From the NCBI GenBank assembly GCA_008508345.1, contig QNGE01003590.1:1-64000 (forward strand): a stretch of DNA of 64,000 bases, read 5' to 3'. The notes under the pieces were generated by a model that worked only from the letters and a program-made list of their open reading frames with translations, was not told where the DNA came from and did not search any database. This document shows, piece by piece, positions 11,413-22,800 of this stretch (the first letter of the stretch is position 1; each line of letters opens with the position of its first letter). Both the position numbers and the translations under genes were made by a program. This stretch comes from Paragonimus westermani (lineage: Eukaryota; Platyhelminthes; Trematoda; Plagiorchiida; Troglotrematidae).

Positions 11413-13680
11413 TTTACCAACAACATGTTAAACACGACGCCCAACCTGTTCAAATTCATTCGTACTAAATTTGATGCGTACATTTTGCAATATCACTTAA
11501 CCTTTTGTAATCATTTGATATTTCTTTCTAAGATCGATAACTCACACTTCGAAATAACAACAACTCTACCGGCTATACTCAGCATGTCTACATAGTTACA
11601 ATTAATTACCTTGTAAATACTATTTCCGGGTGATGTTCATATTTTTGGATTTAACTGAGAGCATGCACCGTGGTTAGCCTGTAACGTACAATAGGAAGTG
11701 TGATCCACTTGAAATTCACAACATAGTTTGGCGGAATCGACAGTAGGTGACATTGTCTGAACAGAAAAACCGATCGGTACCGAAGACATTTCTCAACAGT
11801 GTGCTCATTGAAGTCTCAGGTTTCAACGTGAATAGTATGCCTTGTTCACAAGGCAGTCTACGGAAATATGCGTCACGTTCGCCGTGTTCTTTTTGCAGAT
11901 TATCAGACAGTCTGAGTATTATACGGTTGCTTCTGAATGTACCAATTTATTCTTGCTTGTTGTGCGCCTAATGATTTGGTAGTCAATGAAATTATCTTCT
12001 AAATACGAGAGGAGTTCAACCAGCACTTCACTCAAGGGAATACTTTAAGAATGAACTTTCTAAACGTGACAACCTCAAGTCTTGTAATTCATTTCAGAGT
12101 GGGTTAACTGAAACGATGATTGGAATGCAAAACTGCGATCAGTCATGTTAGTGCTATTCAACTCACATGACTCAAAACACCCGAATGATAATAACGGTCA
12201 GAACCTGGCCATTATTTCACGTGGCAATTGGATTAGATTCTTCCTACAGTTTCACGTAATCCTTCACCTGAAAACTTATGCGGTCATTATAATCCCCGGT
12301 GAAAACAGAGAACAAACACGTTTGTGTCAATCTATCTGTATTCAGGTTGTACAAACGGAATTTCAAACTGTGGAAATTTCACATTACATAATGATTGAAC
12401 AAACTGACGTGGACAACGAAACGGAAATTATAAAACAAAATGCAAATAGCTGCTATTAGTTGCCTGGTTCACAAAACGTTAAAGAATTTCAATGCAAATC
12501 AACAAAACAATAAATTAGGAAAAGGTTGAAAAGTTTTAGCAATAATAATTCACTTTCAGCTTTGTATACCTAAAAAGCTACTAGAAGCTATCGTTTCCAT
12601 TTGAGGTTTAAGTAAAACGGACAACAACGAAAATGATGATCAGAAGTTCAAATTGCAACAAAGTCACATCCTGAAGTTCGTCTGTAGCTCTCCACTCTTA
12701 GCAGATCATCGCAAAATGACTCCGGGAGACCTTGGAAGTTTGTAGGCCAGTACCTACACAAAATTAAAGATATATTAGGTAGAAACTAGTAGCATAACTT
12801 CTACTATAGATCAGTATGAACAAAAAATACATTTGTTATAACTACTGCAAGAAGTGTCTTATAAAGATAGGTTGTTGAATAACCCCCCACCCTGGAATCG
12901 GAAGGGTGGGTTTATTCAGAATCGGATGCATCTGCTACCAAAAGTTATTCACAAATCAACCGTTCCGAACGAGTTTCTTTTCTGTGTTCCTATAAAATAT
13001 ACTGAAGCGACACCGCTGCATATGGTTGGCTGTTCACACGCGCTACTCCTATGCAAAATTCACTTATATAAGGTGTGAAGGTAGCAATGAGCAAACACTA
13101 TGTATTAAACGGATATTCATTCAATCCCTACATAATACGCTACTGAAATGTGGGTGAAAATTGATGCAACGTCCATGGAACAATTTGAATGTCGTCCTGA
13201 AGTGTTTTTTGCCGTCGGAGGTGGTATATAACTCAGAAATTAACCCTAACCACTGTAGCGCTTTTCTTTGCCAAAGTTAGTCGCTAGAGTCAGGAATTAC
13301 GGTTCAGGTAACAATTTTCTGATTTTGACCACAACCCCAGTAACAGCCAATTAGATCAGACGACGTCCTCACATGCGGAGGCATATGTACAACGGTTTCT
13401 TAATGATATTCAGTGAACAATAGTCACAATTCCCACGGTAAACCAACACAAGAAGCGATGCGTACCAATGGCATCAAGCTAAGTGCTGAATCAAGTCGGT
13501 GCTAACAGAATGGAAGAGATCTTAGTCAAGAAAAACACTTTCTTGGGTCCACATTGGAAGTGCAGTTTAACTGGTATTTTCTGCTTCCGAATATGTAAGA
13601 GATTTTCATTCTGTAAACTTCTGCATCAGTTAGGTTGGGTACGTCCTGGATAGCTTCCATTTTGACGGTAACACTAAACA
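11413..13680. other. Unassigned AT-rich stretch
   Basis: No gene, repeat protein or RNA is recognised. Frames such as 12145-12459 (+, 104 codons) and 12854-13078 (+, 74 codons) have no identifiable motif, and I treat them as chance. A short inverted pair, CCCCCCACCC at about 12882 and GGGTGGG at about 12904, could form a small hairpin. Confidence 0.4.
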
Positions 13681-13689
13681 AACAAACAA

Positions 13690-14200
13690 TACATAGTCAT
13701 ATTGTGGTGGATTGTCAAGCTGGAGGTGTGGGTGCTCCAACTTTCGGCGGAATACATCGACGGTGCAGCAGAGTACGTCTGAAAGTCTACAGAGAGCGGG
13801 TCGGGGGACAGCATGGACGACTGAATGAGCTATCGCTCAAATGGATCGACCCAACGGATAAGGAATGGCAGATGAAAAACACCCTGACAAGAGGCGTCGG
13901 ACACGAACAAAAACCGGGTCGAAGTGCGCACGACGTGTGAGCGAAAATCGTGAGTGTTGTGGTCCGGAATGATGAGTTATAAACGCGAGCGCGTGTGTAG
14001 CATGGTAACCAGCGTGTTGGACAATGAAGACTGTTTTACTGGACGCTTCTTTTGCTACAATATTACTAGTATGTGGCCCTACCGACATGCTGAGGGTGAA
14101 CGCATCTATGTCTGAAGCCACCTAACTTCGGTTAGATTCGAACCAGCAAATAGAACTCCATGCTCCTACGTGTGGTGTGTTGTGCCAGCTGATTTGTAAG
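13690..14200 (-). repeat. GC-richer island with a tRNA-like SINE promoter at one end
   Basis: This segment is clearly richer in G and C than its flanks and is open in several frames (13635-13940 on +, 14121-13837 on -). On the minus strand, a box A-like TGGCACAACAC (complement of 14177-14187) precedes a box B-like GGTTCGAATCT (complement of 14134-14144). The box B is one base from consensus. A tRNA-headed SINE running toward lower coordinates through the GC-rich part would explain both signals. No protein family is recognised. Confidence 0.4.
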
Positions 14201-14782
14201 GTCATACCAAAAGAGTGAACACGCCAAATTAGGGCTGCAGTTACCCACTATCCTTGTGTGCCTCTGGTATCCATCATATGATCCAAGAAGCAAGCTGTAA
14301 ATTCACGGCAACCAGGAAAAGCTGACATTGACACTCATCTAGGCCACAGTTTAGCGTCGAAATTGCATTACTTGTAAACAATGGAAAAAGTCAGTCTAGT
14401 CAAACATCAGTCAAGCTTGTAGGAGCTGTTTTGCAAATCTGTCTGGTATATCTGTGTTTCAGAACATTAATCAGAAAGCGTTTTACATTAAAAAACAGTC
14501 TCAATAAAATACCGTTACGAGACTCATGCGCATACCGTCTGAAATTTAAGCGCAAGGAAGAGGTTATCAGAATCAAAAAGCCAGACTGTCGTTCACACGC
14601 TGTGCTTGTATACTTAAATGTACATTCAACGCATCTTCTGAAACTTCTTTACGCTGACTATCTTGTCAGAAAAATGTCGATCCTACAGCTCAGAAATGAA
14701 CGCTGGTTGATCTGACTTTCTAGTACTTGCGTGAAACTACCGTCAGATTCGAAATTTCGATAAGTAAAGGGAAAAAACTTAC
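14201..14782. other. Unassigned stretch downstream of the gene
   Basis: Nothing convincing is present. The 94-codon + frame at 14431-14715 has no recognisable domain. Confidence 0.35.
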
Positions 14783-14820
14783 CATGTCAAATGCTTTCAA
14801 AGATACTTCATCATTTTCAA
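14783..14820 (-). CDS. Possible ninth exon or micro-exon of the PAP2-family gene
   Basis: This is a 38-base segment with good splice sites on both sides: a pyrimidine-rich TTTTTCTTTCGATTTCAG acceptor and an ATG/GTAAGT donor. The preceding exon (16848-16729) ends in phase 0. Joined directly, this exon adds seven codons and a TGA stop, which could be the natural C terminus. In another phase it is open throughout as a micro-exon, but that would need one more exon in between. Splice-site quality is the only evidence, so this is tentative. Confidence 0.3.
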
Positions 14821-16728
14821 CTGAAATCGAAAGAAAAATCCATAGATCAATAAATTCGCCTTCCGGATAAGCAGATGAACTACAGCGACACAAAAATGTG
14901 TAAACAGACAATCTGTACAACATAAACATCATTCTCTAAAAATGGATTTCTCTCTCACGCGCGCCCCTTAGTTTTAGGCTGAATAAGCGGCTGTTCAATT
15001 TATGACAGACAAAGGTTATTCTGCACATAATCCACTAAGGATATAATGTGGGATTTCATAATCTGCGGATGCTACACACATGAATTCGTGTTTAGTGCGT
15101 CCCAAGCAGGTACGTGTGGTTTCCAGATGAACAGTTAGCTTTACTCCAGCTGCCCGACCACGGTACTTGATTTGGTTCACCATAGTGAGACAGAAATGGC
15201 ACAATATATGAATAGAACTGAGAAAAAAGGATGACCTGTTCGTCTAGTTGGAGTTAGTCGAGTGAGCTGAAATATGATTTGGAAATTTGGCTTAACATGC
15301 TGATAACGACGATGGAAAAACTTTGTGGGTATTACAGACTGAACATGTCAACGGAGGAGATTAGAGAAGCAGGCCTATTTTGATACAAATCTCGTTAGAG
15401 TCTGCACAGTCCTCGCAGCTGCATACTGTTAAGCATATATGAAGATGTTTGTTAAAACTTTTATCAAAACTGCAACAAAAAACAGCGGATTTTCCCCCCG
15501 CTACTTCCTAGAATTAAGCCGTACTGTTCTCAGTCTTGTTACAAATAGCGATGGAGATTGAAATGTCTGAACTTGGAAAGGGGCCGTTCAACTCATTACG
15601 AAAGTCTTTTGCACTGCATGTTTTAATAGCGTAGTCAATAACTGTGTTCTGACTGTAAATTTAACGGCTACAGCACGAAGATTTTTGGGTCGATTCTTAA
15701 CTTGGCTACATTCAGCTGGTTAGTCCAGATGAAATCGAAACTGTCTGTGGTGCATTTGTTTCGGAAAGTTTTGACTACTTCGTGACATTGGCCTCGGACT
15801 ACTTAGTTTTCGAGGGTTATTTCACATCCGAACCCAAGCCTGTCTTCAAACTTTGGAAGCTAATGATCTGTTTATGTTGTCAATCGGATTTTCTCTGGAC
15901 GAGACGTTCTACCAATGAGAACAATCCAGAAGTAAAGTGTTTTCAGAATGTTTTTAATACCGTTTCTTGAGTTGAAAAGTGTGTCAGTGTTACTGGCCGA
16001 TAAATTACACAGCAGTTTTTGAGTGTATGAATAGACAAGTTACAAATATTCACCAACTATCTCACTTCAGTAAAATAACTCATTCGTTGAAAAAACTGAC
16101 AAAACAAAGCAGCTCTAAAACTTATACACCTAACTAGCACGTTTTGGGTTGTACATTGCTTCGGCGAATCTGCTGTGTCGTTGAAGTCAACTTGCGACCG
16201 ATCGGCAATACTGTTTACTGACGAAGCTTCACATTTGAGTGGGAAGCTTCTTCAAACCAAATGGATCACTTACGTGTCTGATTGTACTTGAGGCAGGCAT
16301 CGTGATCCAGGTTTATCTTTTACAATCCCTCCCGTAAGAAGACATCAATCTATTTCGCCAACAACTATGAACATATTCTGAAATAAGACTCCGTTTAGTC
16401 TACCCCTCAATAAATAAAGTGAAGGGCTTACATGAGGCATTTTAAGCTCTAGGGCAACGTTCGTAAGATAGTCTATAGTACAACTCTGCATCAAACAAAA
16501 GGAAGCCGAATGTGGGGAGAAAACTCCATCATTTAACGGATCAAATCACATACACAGACACGACCGATTTGTCCTGTCTTAACTCTAAATCCCCTTTGAT
16601 TTGTGAGTAAAGCTCACAAGTTATCCCGAAATAATGATTCCCCAGTCGGTTTCAAGAAACATCTAAAGGACCACAGAGGCCTTAATACGAGCAACGAAAC
16701 GAGAATTGCTACTGCTTCACGAACTCAC
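14821..16728. other. Probable intron or 3' flank of the PAP2-family gene
   Basis: No open frame longer than about 62 codons and no repeat protein is seen. If the 38-base exon at 14783-14820 is real, this is an intron of about 1.9 kb; otherwise it is the 3' UTR or flank. Confidence 0.35.
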
Positions 16729-16848
16729 CTCATTTTGCTTATACTCATGATTATTTTGCAAAAGGTTCTGTATATGATTTAACTGGGCTTGAAGTGCAGC
16801 ATTTGACACATTCTTATCGTCCTTATTGGAGTGAAGTGCCCGGTAGAG
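16729..16848 (-). CDS. Exon 8 (C-terminal) of the PAP2-family gene
   Basis: These 120 bases form 40 codons, phase 0 to phase 0. The acceptor follows a long pyrimidine tract ending in TTTATACAG, and the donor is GAG/GTGAGT. Its first residues (LYRAL) extend TM6 naturally from the end of exon 7. The rest is hydrophilic and rich in Asn and Gln, with leucines spaced as in a short coiled coil (ALQAQLNHIQNLLQ). It lies about 7.3 kb from exon 7, in the same phase. Membership in this gene is inferred from phase and the TM6 continuation, not from homology. Confidence 0.6.
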
Positions 16849-19800
16849 CTGTATAAATAAAGGTAGTTGGGGACGGGTGGGAAAAAATCCGGTTACTAGC
16901 ACGTATTTCAGAATACTCTCTAATAACACTAATTATTTGGACCACTTCAAAGGAAAATCAATTTGATACATGTAGCAAAACTGCAGGCTATTTTTCATCT
17001 GTACAGATGTATTTTTCTTTCAAATCTTCTGAAGTTACTTTAATAATAATAGTAGTGAGGTTAGCCATGCCGAAAAAATCGTCGCACACTTCAGTGGTAA
17101 ACATAAATTATGAATGCACACGAACAGCAGTAAAGTATTCACAAAGATGTCAAAAGTCTGTCAGGAAACCTGATTAAAAATGAACAACTATTAATAGATA
17201 AAGTGGAGGACGGAAAAATAATAGACACACGACGATGTGGAGTGGCAACTGCTATATCGTGCTATCGCTTTCGCAGAAAAATTGAAGTTAACTGTTCGTT
17301 TTTTCCAATTCACGATAATAACCGGGCTCCAGCCTTGTGGTACACTATCCTAACCACAGATTACGAATACAGACATTCATAAATCCCCGTGTTTAAAATC
17401 AGCAACCTCTTATTGTCTTAGAATTAATATTATAGATCCAGGCCTGTTCCTATGCGTCTTAGCAATAAAATTATTATTTATACAAATCTTTTATTCAGCC
17501 TATTTCAGGTAGAAGCATTACACTCGAGCTTCGCTGTTGCCAGAGCCATTCGGTAGTTTGTATCTTCGTCACGGTCGCCAAGTTGTTATGAAGCCAGTGA
17601 TCTCACAGCGGGCACAACCAATGCCCGTGTGGATGCGAAAGCTAAGTTTACTTGTCAGTAACGCCCAAGTTTTATCAACTATCATCTCACACTACTTGCC
17701 AGTAGTCAGTTTGTTCTAAAACAGCCTGACTTCCTACAACCTTTGTGCACTGACTTTTTCAACTATTTATCCACACACTTAACTAAGTTCAGTTACAAGT
17801 CTGTTCATGCATATACGCATATCCGCAAATTTTCTAATCTTCCTCATTTAGTGCAAGAGGTAATTGCACAGAGGCAACACTAGATTGCGTTTTTTTCGTT
17901 GAAAAGGTACTAACGCCACAACTGGGCTACTGTCTGCTGAGATGTGCAGAGAAAATTGTTGGCTTAGATTGATCTGAGTTGTGACATTTAGGCGATAAAA
18001 AAAATGGTTAGGACCGAAATCACCGGCAAAACTGTAAAGTATGATCTGCGGAAAATATTACAACTTTTGAAGTGCGTTTGACTGATGTAACTAATAGATG
18101 GTCGGCGTTTTCAATTTGTACAAAGAAATTCACAGCATATCAGGATAGCACATGTGGAAGTATAAAAGAAACGCTTAGCCTGTCGATGCCGTTGAAGTAG
18201 TCCAGTTGAATATCGAAAACTTTATTAATTTTGTTAGTGAAATTTCGTTAAACTGTGTTTTACAGAATATTTCTTGGTCCAGCTGTTGATTCTTCTTCTT
18301 GATGTATGCTCATGATATATTTCTAGTTTTCAGCCTCCATTTGCGGGAATGGAAGTCTACGAAATTAGTATGAACAGATTTTCAAATGATTACAAGAAAA
18401 ACAAATTACGGGGACTGCAAGCATTTACGGAATTCAGTTGGGAAATGCAGAACAATGGGTTCCTTTGAACAAATTGCCCAACTAACCAACAGTGTTTCCC
18501 GACGAACACTTCTCACACAGGTAAACACACACACACATGTGTGTGTGTGTGTGTTATAGTAGAGTGTAGACGCAGAGAGAGATAAATAAGGTTATGTCAT
18601 GACAAATATCATTATCGTCGTACTGCCGTGTCAGTCTACCAAGATAGCTGGAACATTAATACATTCTTGTTATCATACGAAATTAGGCAAATACGTTTAA
18701 TTGATAAAACACTGGCTCTCTGCCAGGTACATCCTTCTTTCATGTGGGAAAGTTCACTAAATAAGTTGTAAACAGGTAAATTTCTGATTGTCTAAAATAT
18801 ATATATTCGGAGACTCGGTGCAAAACCTGGGATGAGAATACTGTTCAACCTCGCCTACCTAAATAGTACACAAGAATGTCACAGTGACGTAGGTCTAATC
18901 GGCACGAAGTGTCCTCTATTCATCAGAGTGACAGCAGTTGATACACTAGCCGCTGCTTATGGCTGGCTACCAAACTAAGTTTTTGAAAATGTACTCAATT
19001 CACCGCTTATCAGAACGCCAACACAATAGATCAAACAAGTGATCAAACCAGAGGTCGCGTTAAAATATCACATCACAATTGGACGAACCGCTTTAGCGTT
19101 ACATTTTCCGTTATATGCCTAGTTCTTTATTCTCCTGTGTACCAAATAGCTTATAGTTTGTGCTAACGATATCAGTCCATGACAGACTGTGATTTTTCCA
19201 ATGCCGATGTACACGTATAAATGCAGGCCCTTGTCTCGTGAATAACAGCTGATTGCTGTAACCGGTCAGATCTCTTTTCCTTAACTGCGTACGAGGTTTC
19301 AAGCTGACTATAAATTCTAGAGCTTGTCACAGTCCCCAACTTCGAGCAATGCAGTTTTAATAGTTTTTTGTTTCTGTGACCTCTTACGAGGAGATTCGAC
19401 GAAGCGACTGCCTATTATTCTGACGGGTGGTCCCTGATTGACCCCAATTCCTCTATGTGAACATGAAAATGGCCTGAAGTTAAAAAGAGAAAAATGTGCA
19501 TTTCTAGCCGATGATGTTAAGCATCTCGGTTTTCGGTTGGACAAGTATGGATTACATCCAATACGGAAGAAAATCAGACCGACTTTGGAGGCCCCAGTTC
19601 CCCGAAACGTGGGTGAGTTACAATCCTTCATTGGTATGCTTACTCATTACAGTCGTTTCATTCCAAAAATATCAACTGTCCTGGCACCCTTAAACAATTT
19701 ATTGAGAAAAGAAGTTCGATGGCACTGAGCATCTGAGGAACAATTGGCATTTGACACTATAAAGAAGGAGATAAGCCAACCTAACTTATTGGTTCATTAC

Positions 19801-22800
19801 GACCCAGATAAGCCCCTAACTATTCGTTTTGACGCCTCTCCATGGGGCGTCGGAACTGTACTAAGTCACAGGATGGAGAATTCAACTGAGAAGCCGATCG
19901 CGTTTGCTTCTCCCAGTTTAGTCCCAGCTGAAAAGAACTACGCACAGTTAGACAAAGAGGCTCTAGCTGTCATCTTTGCAGTGAAAACGTTTCACCAATA
20001 TATTTGGGGAAGGGCGTTCGATATATGCTCGGATCATAGGCCCCCGGTGTTCCTCCTAGGAGAGATGAAAGGAATCAATCAGGTAGTGTCGCTGCGAATA
20101 CAACGCTGGTCACTTCTTCTGTCGGCTTATAATTACAAGATTTCCCATATTCCGGGTAAATCAAATCAGGTAGCAGACGCTCTCAGTCGAATGCCCTTGA
20201 GCGAGACCCCGGAAAATCCGTGGAAGCCTACTGAACTAATTCATTTGATGCGGTACCTGAACAAGTATCCTGTGTCCAGTAAAAAGATCAGTCGAGGAAT
20301 AGAACAGGATTTCCTTTTGTTCAAAGTTAAACGATTTGTTTCTCAGGGCTGGCCAACGAGTACCGATGACCAGCTAGCACCCTATTTCAATCGCCGTATG
20401 GAACTTAGCCTGGAAGAGGGTTGCTTATTTTGGGGTTCAAGGATTATCATTCCGCCCCAGTTTCTACGAAATATCCACAACGAATTACATGACGGTCACC
20501 CAAGTGTCAGTCGTATGAAACCCTTGGCTAGAAATTACGTATGGTGGCCGAACCTCGACAGGGATGTAGAAGAATTGATTCGTAGCTGTGAAACATGCCA
20601 AGCTACTCAAAGGAATGCCCCTCCTGTTCCACCGAGTCCATGGAGATGGCCGGATAAACCTTGGGAGCGTGTTCACATGGACCATTTTGGCCCAACGGAG
20701 CAGAAGAAGTGTTTATTACTTACCGATGCTTATTCGAAGTGGATTGAAGTTTATCCAGTAACAAATGCTACATCAGAAATCACCGTTTCATGTTTACGAA
20801 ATTGCTTCAGCAGATTCGGTATTCCTCAGACTACCGTATCTGACAATGGCACCAACTTTACCAGCAAGGAATTTCAAGAATTTATGGCAAACAATGGGAT
20901 TCGGCACGTGAGGACGGCACCTTATCATTCAGCGTCCAACGGGCTAGCGGAACATGCAGTGCGAACCGTCAAAAATGGACTAAAGAAACAGTTTCCGGCG
21001 CCGATGAAAACAAAGCTGGAAAAATTCCTTTTTGCATATCAGACGACCTCAACTGAAACTACCGGGAGAAGTCCAGCCGAACTGATGTTTAACCGTAAGT
21101 TGCGTACTCGTTTGAACTTACTTTTCCCAAATGCCCGTCCCAAAATTGAAGAGAGACAGGAAAAAGCGAAAATATTGTACGACTGGAGATCACACGATCG
21201 CGATCTAAATGTGAATGATCCAGTCTATGGAAAACTACCTCACGAAGAAGAATGGAAACCCGGACAAATCAGAGCAAAAAACAGCCAAACCACTGAGGTC
21301 GCCCTACCAGACGCCGGATCATCACAAGACACAAAGACGACGTGCGTCCTCGCTCCCTATCCAACACGCCAGAACAATCAACCGCGAACTTTGAAACGAA
21401 CCACGACTCTCCTAGGGAAGAGAACCCGTTACCAGAGCAACAACACGACGAAAGCTGTCTCCGCTCATGCAGAACGCGCAAACTGGTGGAACGTTTCCAA
21501 GCCGGTGAAAACAAGCCAATGTGGCATCCGCGCCTACCGTTGCCGCACGTCACCTGTCTACCTGTGCATGAGTGTGTGTCCCTCTCTCTCTCTCTCACCC
21601 CGGCCCGGAACGAACCAATCCTGTTACCCACACAATCGATTGGGTGACTGCTTGTCTTATCTGTCTCATCATTATTATGATGTCATTCACTCGTGTTCGG
21701 TAAAGCTACGCGCTATTGCCGTCACGTGTTCTCATTCTACTGTGGGCCGACTACGTGTCAGGGCTCTCAGCCTAACGTGGTTCTAAGTTGTAACACTCTC
21801 ACAATGGCATGTGCGTGATCGGCCGTACTTTCCCAACTGAGGAACTATTCCCGTTCTAATGACTTCACACTCATAAAACAGGAACGCAGGAGAAGTCAAA
21901 CTAGCCAAGTCACATCTCGTTTAATTTGTAAGCTTCCATGTATTTTTATTAAACATTACGTGTGGGGTATCAGTCGGTCTCACTGATCAACGGACACAAC
22001 GCAACTCTCAAACACTCTCAAACAAATGTTCTGACTGAACCGACTGCTGCTTACCGCCGAAATCCACATGCATCATTCCCTTAGCATGCACCTGAGATAA
22101 TCCACACGGTGGATGTTCTCAGAGCATTCAGCCCTGTTCCATATACAATAGGCCACACATTACCCTTTGTTGAGGACTTGTCAAACAAACTTTTTAATCC
22201 TTTCTGGTTAGTTGTACGCGATTTGAATTCGTTCTTCAGCTGTCCTGGAATCTCAGCGTTAGTGGAATCTAATAATATATACTCGTGTTCAAGTTGACCA
22301 TCACTCACATTTGATCGCAGCATTCGCATTCAGATAGACTTTGCAGCCAGCCTCTTTGGAACAGAAGCACTACACTTGAGTTTCGNCAACTTGAAAATAA
22401 ACCAAAACCCCGACTACTCATCAGTAATATATACTCGTGTTCAAGACGTACAACATGGTGGACGAGAAGACAGCGCACTATCTACGTCTTTTGACTGTTT
22501 CTTAGAACAAAGTGGATCACCAGAGATAAATGAACGATGACAGCAAAATTTTTCCGTGTTCATATTATATAAACCTTCGGTTCAGCTATGAAAACTTTTC
22601 ACAGCTTAAGATGATACACCATAATCACTTCGATCTGCTCGGACTTAACAATATACTTCAGATTATCATGTTGGCAAATATCAGAGAGGTTCATTGTGTA
22701 CTTCCCCGTCTGACATAGTCTTAGTTTCAAAAACCGGAAGGACAGAAGATCAAGGAAACAGCGTAGGTAAGTAAACGAGAATGGGATATTTATATGGCTC

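Noticed and set aside
21316..21786. Apparent C-terminal 155 residues of the Gypsy frame
   Set aside because: A 1-base shift near 21315 puts the genuine tail (VRPRSLS region) in another frame; this part is readthrough.
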